Shown one piece after another: positions 47,574 to 58,184 of a DNA stretch of 64,000 nt. Under the pieces are notes generated by a model. It worked only from the letters and a program-made list of their open reading frames with translations. It was not told the DNA's origin and made no database searches. Each line of letters starts with the position of its first letter. Position 1 is the stretch's first letter. The DNA is taken from positions 24,847,571-24,911,570 of the forward strand of contig CM055113.1 of NCBI GenBank assembly GCA_029204225.1, given 5' to 3'. The position numbers were made by a program, and so were the translations under genes. Origin of the DNA: Diphasiastrum complanatum. Lineage: Eukaryota; Streptophyta; Lycopodiopsida; Lycopodiales; Lycopodiaceae.

Positions 47574-50500
47574 TTACATCTTTTTCTTTTGTTTTTTCTT
47601 GAGTAGCCACTGTACTATTTCCTCAACTACAATTACTACATTGTAATCTTGAACCAAGACATCAGCAAATTCTCCTGTGTCGCCTACTTTTCCGCTAGCA
47701 GGAGGCTGAGGTTCCTTGGACAAGGGAATTATTGTATTATCGCTGTCCAAACTCTTTCCCACCTTAGATAATTCATCTGGCAAAATTGAAAGAAATTTCA
47801 TTCTCATTTTTATAAAATCAACTAAATTAGTATCTAAATTTACTGCAACAACATGTCTGCCTTTCTGAACAGCACATGCGCTCGTAGTGCCGCTACCGCT
47901 AAATAAATCTAAAACCCAATCAGCTGGGTGAGAAAAAATATCAACTAAATGATTAATTAACTGTTGTGGCTTTTGGTAGGGACAAGCCACGGAACCCATC
48001 ATTGGATTTTTTGATTTCTTTGTCACAGTTGGATACTGGAACAAGTTTTCAAATTTGTCAGTCTGGAAGTGTTATAATGCAACATCGAGCATTTGCCATC
48101 CAAAAGATAATAACCGATGGTTATGTATTCTATTTCATTGCAAAGTCGAGCTCCTCCTGAGTTCCTGACATTGGGCTTGTATCTGACATAGAATGTTACA
48201 AGTAAAATCAGTTTAAAATTTTAATTTTAAAATAAAAAATTTAAAATAAAATTATGATTAAAAAAAAGAATTGATAATTCAGGAACTTAAGAACTTACCA
48301 CACAACATTCTCAATTCCCGCATTACATTAGTAGAGCTTTCTGTACTGATGCTGACTGTCAAGAAGAACGAAAAATAACAACTCTCCAAATTGGAGAAGT
48401 TGTGACTTCAAGAAAGCCCTACATAAAACTATGGATTTCAGTGAATTTGAAAGGAGTATCATCATTAAATCATTCCTTCATCTGAAATCCATATGGTATA
48501 TCGGCGATGCAGAGTGTATAAGGCCTTTTTCTTCAAAATTTTAAAATTTCTCTGCAATTGCCCTCCTCAACAGAGTAAAAGCATGATTGATCATCGACAC
48601 TTTTGGAAAGGTAGGTCTCTAATGGATCCTCCTCTGCAATGGTCTCACCCCCTGCCAATCTCTCTCTGTCTCTTTTTTCTGCTCTCTAAACAAAATAAAA
48701 AATGGACTCAGGGCTTCATTTCGACTGCTCAGAGGATAAAGCCTCTGGCACTCATCGAAATCTTGATTTAACCCTGTCACAAGGGCTTTTTGAACTTTCA
48801 TGAATAATTTGTGCCTGCATTTAAAATATATGATTGTTAAAAATCCAACCAAATTATGAAAATCATTTTATTAAAAAAAGTAACATGAAAATAAATATTT
48901 AAATTATGATTATTACCTCTAAAATTCTTTTTCCATTTTTGCCAAGAAAAGTTGACCATCGACAACTCTTGAAAGAACACTTATTATTAGCTTTGAAGAG
49001 CTAATCCCTTATATTCTTCCACTATGATATTCCCATTTCAGTAGGGATTGGCTTCAGAGTTTGAGTGCTCACAACTTTTTTTTTTGGACTTTGAGGCACC
49101 TGAGTAGGTTGGCCTTTTATTCGAAAAGTTTCTCACTTATCAAAAATTTTAACAACAAGGGCCCACACCTGAAATAAAATAGAAAAAATTGATCGAGAAT
49201 TTAACCAATATTAAAATTGAGTTCAAAATTTTAGTCTGATAAAAACAATTTAAAAAGATTATAACGTATATTATGACCAGAGCATTCCATGACGAGCATA
49301 GCCAAACAAATTACCTGGCCACTACGAAAAGCAAGCTGAAACAAAATTATCGTATTTAGTAAGGCTCTACGTAGGATTTTTTGAATCAAAAGACAGGCCT
49401 GTCTCTTGAGCACATAGTGCTTTCAGCTCAAGTTGATTCACATCTCCTGCTTTGGAGACGCTCATGTATTCTTTGTGAAAAAAACGAATTCTTTGTATCA
49501 CGGTCATCTTCATCCGGTAGTCCTGATCAATATTGTGGTCCCAAGCCAATAGTTTCGCTTCTTCCATTGTCAGGCTAGCAAATGCAATGGCACTCATAGT
49601 TTGAAAGCTTGGGATATGGGGATACTCTTGAGATAATTGTTTTCGAGCTTGTAAACTGTGTATCCCCCCAAGAACCAAAAAAAAGATATGAATCTAATAA
49701 AGAAAAATCAAAATTTACAACATCGTTGCATTTGTTGGGATCAACCAAAACAACAAAGGGAGTAACTATGGCCTGTGTATGATCTTTAAATTTTATTTTT
49801 AAATTATGTACATGTGTTTCATTAGGCTCTCTAACTTCCATTGGCCCGTCTCCTATTATTGGGTCTACAAGTGGCCTATCACACTGATTTATGTCTAAAA
49901 TTAAAGTTGTTTCTTTTATTTTTTTTTGTTTTATGGATATCCTCTCTTAATTTGGCAAGTTCTGAGCTGTCTTGTAATGGGCGGGTGGATGCACCAAGTA
50001 GCGACAAAGATGGTTCGGTGGTGGCTTTTTTGCTTTCAGCAGAAGGGATGGACTTATGGTGATGTGTAGCCATGGTCTTTGGGCGTGACTTAGGTCTAGT
50101 GGGCGAAGTCTCAGAAATATTATGAGATCTTTTTTTTTGGGGGATGAGGGACGGCTATGGTTTCATCCTCAACATTTTTAGAGGCCGGCTTTGTGACCTG
50201 AGCAGTGGTAGAAGCGGGCTTGCAAGGTCCAATAGATACACCTTTTGAACTCCGTAATGAATAGACCGGATCTTTTCCCTCAGCAATAGTAGCTAAAACC
50301 ATTTTTAAGTATTGTTTCATGCTCTGAACATAAACAAAAATCAACTTTAAAATATAATGACTAAAAGATTAAATCTAAAAGTTTAAATAATTTTATATTT
50401 AATAACAACTATGCTAAGCTTAAAACAAACATGATTAAAAATATATTTTATAATTACTCACCAAAGTAACTAGAGCTATATCAAAATAGGCTTTGATGGC

Positions 50501-50827
50501 CTCACCTTGACAAAATCGGATCTTTATCATAGTCTCGTTCAGAATGAAAATAGAACGAGACTTATCCATCTTCTTTACAAGTATATTCACAAAGCCTTCT
50601 TCTTGATTCTCATATGGTTGATCAGCAAGCAATCTTCCTTGAACTTTGAATTGCGAGTCTCCTCTGCCAGGCTTCTCAGAATGAATAAAAAGCTTCGAAA
50701 GCTTTGTGTTGTTGACCCCTTTGGTGAAATAGTACATGAATTTTTTCTTATCTTTTAACGGAATATCTTGAGGTTTCCACAAAATTCTAAAAGAAATCCT
50801 CAATATTTCAAAAATTATCAAAGACAA
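47574..50827 (-). pseudogene. ParB-like domain plus N4/N6 DNA methyltransferase gene, decayed, multi-exon
   Basis: Minus-strand gene with several clear splice sites. Exon A (50827-50462) is an unrecognised N-terminal domain ending in donor GTGAGT. Exon B starts at 50323 after TTCAG. It has a Pro/Ser/Lys-rich linker, then a ParB-like domain (about 49890-49375) with VREPNETHVHNLKIKF, TPFVVLVDP and GIHSLQARKQL. Smaller exons follow (49315-49335 and 48917-49168). The exon 48299-48814 holds ADIPYGF (48486-48506), which matches methyltransferase motif IV (DPPY type). The exon starting at 48182 holds VLDLFSGSGTTSA (about 47880-47915), the SAM-binding motif I. Motif IV before motif I is the beta-class order of bacterial N4-cytosine/N6-adenine methyltransferases. 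Frameshifts at homopolymer runs (for example about 49905-49920 and 49670-49690) and stops in the motif IV exon show that this copy is inactive. It diverges from the transposase-like gene at 52087. Confidence 0.72.
49375..49890 (-). other. ParB-like domain region of the methyltransferase gene
   Basis: Pieces in two frames show the ParB N-terminal pattern: a P.E.HV..L...F helix, a VVLVDP strand, then G.H...A...L (here GGIHSLQARKQL) and a helical segment with LLAWDHNIDQ. In bacteria and phages such domains bind CTP or DNA, or have nuclease activity, and are sometimes fused to DNA methyltransferases. The assignment is by motif pattern only. Confidence 0.55.
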
Positions 50828-51172
50828 TTGAAAATCCGCAAAAAAAAAAGACTTTTTAGGAAAATTTTAAAACGCTATCTTAATGAAAATGCTGAAAACT
50901 TTAATAAAACAAGCCATTTTTGTGAAAAAAATTAAAAAAACAAAACTACAAATTCAACATATTTTCTTACTAAAACATCTCAAAAGGATCACTTTTCTGA
51001 GACAAAGCGTTATAAAACAAGAAAATACAAGTAGCGACCTATGCTAAGCATAGGTTGTGGTCGAGTCCTTACTAACAACTTATGCTTAGCATAGGACGGA
51101 GGCGAGATTCTTCAATTCTAACCTCCTTTTGACCTCTGTTGAGCATAGCTTTCATCTCTGGTCTTGTTCCAA

Positions 51173-51313
51173 CCTATGCTCAGCATAGGTTAGCAAGCAA
51201 ATTGCGAAGACATCCTATGCTCAACATAGGTCGTTACTCGCGCGCTCTTGTCCAACCTATGTTGAGCATAGGATGTCTTCGCTATTTGCTTGCTAACCTA
51301 TGCTAAGCATAGG
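51173..51313. repeat. 59-bp near-perfect inverted repeat inside the palindrome array
   Basis: Left arm 51173-51231 and right arm 51255-51313 are reverse complements with two mismatches, separated by 23 bp. Each arm contains two of the 17-bp palindromes and the spacer TTAGCAAGCAAATNGCGAAGAC. The pairing extends more loosely outward to about 51038 and 51384. Confidence 0.9.
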
Positions 51314-51792
51314 CTGAAAGAGGAATCCTATGTTGAGCATAGGATATTACTAAGGACCCGAGCACAACCTATGCTCACAATAGGTTAAAGGAGAGGACTG
51401 GTGCAGGCACCTATGCTGAGCATACGTTACCCATGTTGCAAGAAGATGAATACAAATTAAAATATGAATATTTTTTAATGCAATAATTTATTACCCATGC
51501 TAAGCATAGAGCAAAGCTAGAAAATGACAATAATCTTACCGTCAAGAAATCTGGAAGCAAGAACGTATGCGAAATCTTATAGAAAGCTGTAACTTGGTCA
51601 TAGCTATTGCTCTGGCAGCATGTGGGCTTTTGAATTCACAAATGAGGTGAGTTATGCTTGGACTATGGTCCTAAAATAATTTTTTTTCCGAAACCCCCAT
51701 CTCACGCCAGTCCTCCAGCTTGCTTCGGGACCAAGTTGCCGTGACTCACCTCACCCCACGCCGACCTCGAGTATTAGCCCGGACAGTCCAAA

Positions 51793-51834
51793 CCTAACCC
51801 TAGCCCTAACTCTAAACCTAACCCTAACTCTAAG
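51793..51834 (+). repeat. Short telomere-like CCCTAA/CTCTAAA tract
   Basis: ACCTAACCCTAGCCCTAACT and similar units repeat seven times in about 42 bp, between the palindrome array and the rightward gene. This could be an interstitial telomere-like patch or promoter telo-boxes. Confidence 0.6.
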
Positions 51835-52086
51835 AATGCTGCCAAACAGTATTTAAGTAATGGTAGCCACCGAAAATTTTATTAACCAGTTACTTTTTAG
51901 GCTTGTTGCTCATTTGCATTTAGTTGGTTTTTCTGTGTATGTCTATTGAGGTTCGCATAGGTTTTTATTTGTTCTATGACCAGCATAGGTTGCAGTTATG
52001 TTTGAGGAGCACATTGCGGTGTTAACTATTTGAATGGTTCTATGCTTAGCATAAGTACGTAGTTAATTTTTTCTTTTGAGGTTACG

Positions 52087-55000
52087 ATGTCAAGTAGTTC
52101 TACCTCTTCTATTCCAGTAGTTGTAACTCAATATGTTGCAACAAGTGCAACATCTTCATTTGACATTCCCAATGAAAGCTTTTTTCATAAAACCACTCCT
52201 AAATCTGAACATATTTTGGTAAACGATGTGGCATCGTCATCATTTACCTGTTCATCATCTGAAATTCCTCAAGCAAGTACTTTTCAAGAAATGACAACTG
52301 TAACTCAGCTTGTATCTAATCTTTCGACCTCGTCCTCCTCTTCAGATACAGGCTCAACACAACTAGAACATTGTTTTTTTGAACAAGTTGAATCATTGAG
52401 TGATGAGTCAAAAGCTTCAATTCACTCACTTACTGATTCTAGTAAATCAATAGATCCACATAAGTCTGTTGATCTGCGACGTTCAAGCTTTTCTCATGTT
52501 CGTAGGAGACCTTCTCAAAGTGATGTTCGTCGTGTTAAATCTAAAAGAGCTATATTCGTTGAAAATTTAGAGCCTTCTGAGGGTCCTAAACATCTTGGGG
52601 TTGGAGTCAGAATTCCCAGTCATGAAATTTCAACACCTTCTCAACCAGTTCAAGCACCTACTAGTGTCACAGGTTCAATTTATAGATCAGACTCCAAACA
52701 AAAAGAAAAATACAAGAGAGACTTGAGATCTTCATTTGATTTAACGAATCGTCAAAAATAGTTGATTACAAAATCTGAGATTCGAAAGGTACGGAATATT
52801 ATTTGCTACTCATCCTATTGTTTGCAAAAGCTGAGTATCAGAGAAATTGAAGAATTAAGATCAAATTTTTTTTTACGAAGTAAGGATGAGAGAAATTACT
52901 ATTTGTGTGCAACAGTGAGGCCGGACAAAAATTCATTTTCGTATTTTTTAAATGCTTTGGAGGTTTGTCGCAAAGCTTACAAAGCAGTTCACACAATCGA
53001 AAACTCATGGCTTCAACGAATGCATCCACGACTTTAGAAAGACCCAACATTACGGGGATCCTTACAAGGTCAAACTGTTTCTCCAGATGCTTTAAATGCA
53101 TTTGCTTGGCTAAAGCATTTCATAGATGTGCACGAAAAAATTGCCTAATTCCTTATATTTTCACTTGCCGGATAATTTTACAAAATTAGAAATATTTTTG
53201 ATGTACAAAGAGTTTGCAAAAACAAAAAATGTTCCCTATTTGAGTTACTTGTATTTTTTTAGAATTTGGAAAAGAGATTTTGGACTGGTAAAGATTTCCA
53301 AAAAATTACGAATGACAGTATGCTCCACTTGTGAGTTGTTAAAGTCTACAAAACAACTTACAAAGACCAATGACAAAAAAAATAAATATTAATCAAATTT
53401 GTCATTCATTTTAATACTTTCTGTTTTGAAAATTTTTATGTTGCAGTCTTTTTTAACACCATTATGGTATGATCTTTATTTTATTAAATAAGTGTATCAT
53501 TGTATTTTCAGTGGATGCTACAAAAGCTCTTCAACTGCACAGAAATCAACAAACAGATGAAAGACAAAAGTTGGCCAAGCATCGAAAGAAATGTTTGGAA
53601 TGTCCACAAAAATATTTGGGGCTTGTTATTGATGGCATGGAACAAGGCAAATTTTATTCAAGTTCATCTCGTTGGAGCACTTGTGTTTAATGACACTTTG
53701 GAGTCCAAGGTCTTTTTTATCTATCCCAATGTTCGAAATGATCCAAATTTGACGATCACCATTGTACATAAAATAATATGCAAATTTGGTGAAAATCTTC
53801 CAAAAATACTTTATTTGCAGCTTGACTACACTGCTAGGGAAAATAAAGATCAAACTGTTTGGCATACTTGTCTATGCTAGTGGAGAATTTTTTTTCAAAA
53901 AAGTAAAAATAGGATTTTTGTTGGTAGGACATACCCATGATCAAATTGATTAAATGTTTAGTTGCTTTTCTAAGAGGTTGAGACACAAGAAAACATTTTC
54001 ATTACCAGTGCTTCAAAACATTGTTGAGGAATCGTATGTGCCAAAGCCAAATGTGTCATTAATCAGACACACATGATTTTCGTGATTATGTTAACATCCA
54101 ACGAAACAGAGCAATGCATAGCTAATATTAATGATATTAGCTTTCAGCACCAGTTTAAAATCAAATGTAACGAATCAGACATTATATTATTATGGGGCAA
54201 ACTATTTTCAAATTCAGTTTCGTGGCTACCTCTTGAAGAAGTTTGATTTTTGCTTAACATTCCATCGACTCAAATCAAGCTTGCTGTGTTGTCTCCCTTG
54301 CAGTCCTTGCTAGAAGAACAAAAGGCGCAAAGAGAACATCGTGAGATTGATCCATTTGCCTTATTAAATTTTTTGGAATCAAGTATTCAAGTAGCTTATC
54401 ATTTTTTTGATGACTTTGATCAGCATTGGTGGATGGACTTTTTCGAAGAACAAAAATTCAGTCTGCTCAATCTCGAACATACATCAACAATTGATGAATT
54501 TCATTGGCCTCATAAATTAGGAACATCAACTACGACTGTCGAACTTTCAAATCTTCCTCGAGATAATGATTTCCTACAGCTTGTGCAAGGTGAGGAACGT
54601 GAAATTTATGTGGGCTCAAGGAAGAATAGGCAATTTGTAAAAGCTGCAAAAATGAAATGGCACGGTGATTGAATGAAATCCAAATTGGAAGCCTTGTTGC
54701 ACTTATAGCTTCAGAAAACAATGAAGGACATCCATTTTGGATTGCCAAAGTATTTGGTTTTATTCAAAATAGGAATCAAACAAAAGTACTACATGTCCAT
54801 TGGTTGCGCACCACTTCAACAAATGCCTTTTGGGAAGGTACGAACTCGAAATGTTGCAAGTAGATCCAAAGGGCAAGAGAAAGAGGTTGCGAAAAAATCA
54901 ACCAAGAGTCGACGATTTGAATCTACAGGATGTAGATGTTTTGGCATTTAATTTTGAATTAACAATGACCAATCATCTACGAAAGTCAACAATATCTATA

Positions 55001-55240
55001 TTGAAAGAACGACTTGGATTACTTGAAAAACCATCATCCTCCACTCGTGATCAACAAAGAAAAGCTGATTTACAAGGTTTTTTGTCAACATTAGATGCGG
55101 ATTCTGAGGAAGACATGCCAGTTGACTTTGATGAAGAAGATGGGTCTTCCACTTCATCAACTGAAAACGAGAGTGTTGAGAATATGTCAAGTTCTGAATT
55201 GAGAGGCATTAGTGAAAATTCCTTAGAAAATGTACTTTGA
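52087..55240 (+). pseudogene. Transposase-like gene (DUF7869-like core, BAH/Tudor-like end), decayed
   Basis: It opens with a 224-codon frame (52087-52761) rich in Ser, Thr and Val with a basic end. Further blocks follow in shifting frames: CATVRPDKN...VCRKAYKAVH (52762-53037), LPNSLYFHLPDNFTKLEIF and CSTCELLKSTK (53126-53392), then introns (donor at about 53467, acceptor at about 53511). Next come LGLVIDGMEQGKF (about 53615-53655), LPKILYLQLDYTARENKDQT (about 53800-53860) and GHTHDQID (53927-53950). The DGM, LQLDN..ENK and GHTH..ID signatures typify a eukaryotic transposon protein family (DUF7869, probably RNase H-fold). At 54690-54860, IGSLVALIASENNEGHPFWIAKV looks like a chromatin-reader (BAH/Tudor-like) module, followed by an acidic tail. 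At least five frameshifts or stops make this copy inactive. Confidence 0.7.
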
Positions 55241-56290
55241 AAAAAAGAATGTGCAAATATAATTTAAGCTATTTTGTATTTCAATGGGATTTTGAGTTTC
55301 AAAAATCATTTGTTCTCTTGAATTATTATTTCTTTTGTAATTATGATGGCTTTATGAAGTTTGCAACAAAAAACTTGTAGTTCTTTATTTAAAATATGCA
55401 TTTTTTTTGGCTTTTTTAACAAACAAAATTTAGAGATTTATTAAAAAAATCCATGATTTTGGCCTAAAACTAGGACCATTAAAAAACACCAAAAAAGATT
55501 ACTCTTTTTCAAGTCAAAGTCCCGAAACAAATGTCATCGTGTTGCTATGGAAAGAGCACACAAGGTAGAAGTTAATCACCACACAAAGAGAGATAATCAT
55601 GATCCAAATACCAAATCTTGCATTTGGAAAACGTAGATGAAAATAGAAAGGGAGGGGCTTCTTTTATAACAAACTAACTCTCTTTAGTGGCTAGGCACCA
55701 TATGATTGGCTTGTCTTGAGTCTTAAGCTAAGATTACATTTGGATTAGCCTAGCATATGGTTTTTGTTTTAGTCTAATCTAAATATTATACTTCAGTAAG
55801 TTTCACTATTTTGTCTGAAAGAAGTCACGACTAACTCTTTTCTAATGCTCACAACTTATATTCATAGAATGCTGGTCTTGGGCTTATTAATCGGCTTTTA
55901 ATATGAACAAATATATTCCCATAGAATATGTTGGGAATATGAGAATCTCTTGACATTCTCCCACTATTGAAGTGGTGCAAGTCCCATGGCACCATCATGT
56001 TGATGGCTTGTCCATGTGATGATGTTGATAAGATGAGCTATTGTGTTCTTGAAGATGGTGAATGATTGAGAGTTTTTTTTGGAAATCTAAGAAAGTGTGT
56101 GGATAACCTTTCTTTCATGTAAAACTTGGCACTTTTCTAAAAAACAACTGTCATTATTTGTCCCCTTTGATATTGATGTATTTTGGGACTATATCGTAGA
56201 AAACTATGATTTGAGGTGATAATGAAGTGGAGAAGAAGTTGAGATGATGTGGTGAATGGCATGAAGAGTTGTTGGCAATTAAAAAATGGA
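55241..56290. other. AT-rich sequence, nothing recognised
   Basis: Right flank of the transposase-like gene. No inverted repeat matching the left flank (47250-47570) was found by eye, so the outer ends of the DNA element are undefined. Confidence 0.5.
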
Positions 56291-56299
56291 TCAACTGAG

Positions 56300-57470
56300 T
56301 CTTTTTTGCTATAAGTAGTATACGGTGAGTGGAGCATATCATGAAGTCATCGAATTGAGATATGATCAAATATAAAAGATGTTTGTGGAAGGTTGAAAAA
56401 CATATAATTTAACTTATGTTGTCTTAGATTTGTTTGATCCTTAACAAATCTTTTTTTTTTTTTGCAATTTTCAATGTGTTGGTGAAAATTTATCATTGTA
56501 ATTTTTTGTTGTCTGCATAATATGATCTCATTGATCTACTTTAAAATCTAAACTTAATCCTTGTCATATGAATAAGAGTTGTAGTCCTTTGATCATGTGT
56601 GCATTGTGATTGTAGTTGAAGGAGTAGGCAGATGTGATTCAAGGTAATAATTGTGCTTATAGATCTAATACTTTAATCTTTCACGTAGGGTCACCAATAC
56701 TCTGTCTATACTTTTCCAAAGGAAATTGAAAATAATACAAAGTATTGTTTCAATAATATCTTTGTAGGTGACTCCTAGTTGGTGAGATGGGCTATTATTG
56801 AGGCCTATTTGATTGCTTCAAAACCGTGTAAGGTCTCAATGATCCATGTGGTTGACAATGAGTCTCCAAATCGGATGAGCCAACTTTGCAAAGTTAAGGA
56901 TAAAGCATAGTTAGCATGTCCCATGAAAGTATTAATATTTCCCTTGGTTTTCAATAAGTAAATTTGACTTGGTCAATGAATTTATGTGTTATTGATTTGT
57001 TGTGATCCCATGTTTTGACACATATGATTAAGTACAATTCCATGTGACATCCATATTTGACATTTGGTGGGGTTGATAGAAATTTCGTACTCTTGAAACT
57101 TAATAAGTACATTCCAAGAAATGTAGATGTTTCTAATGTGATGAATGCAAGCAAATATAATTAAGAAAGATATTAAGAAAATACTATAGAAACTCTTTTA
57201 ATACATGACTTGTTGAAACATACTAGGTGCACTACAAATTTCAAATGGCATGACTTTGTAGGTGCATATCTTGTTAGAATTTAAACAATGGTTACCTTGT
57301 TTTAATCTTGGTTAAGTTAAGTTTGATTTCAATTAGTACACATGTCATTGTACAAAGATTACAGTTGGACCTGTTGAACTTGTGACATTGTAAGTGTACT
57401 CACTGAGCCATATGGGTTTGAGTACACTACCTTATAAGTTTTAATTCGAATAATAGGCCTAAATCCAATA
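56300..57470 (-). mobile_element. Gypsy pol fragment, heavily decayed
   Basis: Minus-strand fossil of a Ty3/Gypsy reverse transcriptase. Near 57230 it reads YKVMPFEICSAPSMFQQVM, equivalent to the YKVMPFGLCNAPATFQ block. Further on (about 56830-56930) a FLGHANY-like and A.LTLQSWLIRF segment matches the FLGLANYYR...FA.L..P region. There are many breaks. It is old. Confidence 0.55.
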
Positions 57471-57729
57471 TGGTTTTTGAGGGCCAAACCACTGATACGC
57501 TGTCAAGTGGTGCATTTTGATAGGGCTATTCTGGTAGTAACTGCTAGAAATGGTTCTTCTTCTCTCTCATCCATAGGCTGTTGCTATAGCAGGGGAGAAG
57601 GAGACATTTTCATTAACCATTCCAGAGATGTAAGAAGTAAGAAGCTTCTGTTCTATGCTAAGCTATGGAGGATCCAGCTTTTGCAACCTTCTTTGGCAGC
57701 CTTTGTTAGGCATTTGGTTGTCCTGATTT

Positions 57730-58097
57730 TCTTTTCATTGTTCACCTCCCTTGAGAAGATTAACCTCTTGAGGAGAAGATCTAGAGCCAATGATGCCTAG
57801 ATAAACCCAAAAGAAACCAAGATCGAAGAAAGGATAAAAACCAACCCAAGAAAACTCAAAAAGAAGAAGGTAGGATGATGAATCTCACCCAAAGATCTAA
57901 GCCATTCCACTTCTAGATCTTACACTAAGCTTGACACCCTTAGTAGGCTTAGATCCCCATTCCCATTTCATTGTTTACCCTCTCCCCATTGGATTGAAAC
58001 CCATTACGACACATGACTACTCACCCGGTTGGAGATCCAAACCCATTATTTGCCCTCTAGATCCGACCGATTAGGGAGGCACGAAAAGGGTCCAATA
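57730..58097 (+). repeat. LTR copy, plus orientation, of a Gypsy family
   Basis: Ends in GGGTCCAATA. It is an inverted match of 60495-60815, sharing GTTCACCTCCCTTGAGAAGA, GCC.A.GATGCCTAGATAA and GATTAGGGAGGCAC. The LTR start was not fixed. Confidence 0.6.
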
Positions 58098-58184
58098 GTT
58101 TTTGTCTGGGCATTCAGCTCCATTGAGACAGAGTGAGACAACTGATCTAGATCACTCAACAAAGGTATCTTCACAATATTATTG

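Larger units (their letters stand above)
51038..52055. promoter_or_regulatory. Array of CCTATGCTNAGCATAGG palindromes between two divergent genes
   Basis: Twelve recognisable copies of a 17-bp palindrome start at 51038, 51079, 51133, 51173, 51214, 51256, 51297, 51327, 51368, 51410, 51494 and 52039, with a weak one at 51973. Three are perfect and most others have one or two changes. Successive starts are 41, 54, 40, 41, 42, 41, 30, 41, 42 and 84 bp apart, so most lie a multiple of about four helical turns from the next, on one face of the DNA. The array sits about 210 bp from the first recognised exon of the ParB-methyltransferase gene. The last copy ends 31 bp before the ATG of the transposase-like gene. 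It looks like a cooperative binding site for a dimeric protein: an operator, a transposase site or a parS-like site. Confidence 0.85.

Noticed and set aside
51038-51510. CRISPR-like array
   Set aside because: Repeats are short palindromes with imperfect copies, spacers are partly inverted copies of each other, there are no cas genes, and the setting is a plant nuclear genome.
51793-51834. True telomere end or chromosome fusion point
   Set aside because: Only about 42 bp of mixed, imperfect units, with element sequence continuing on both sides.
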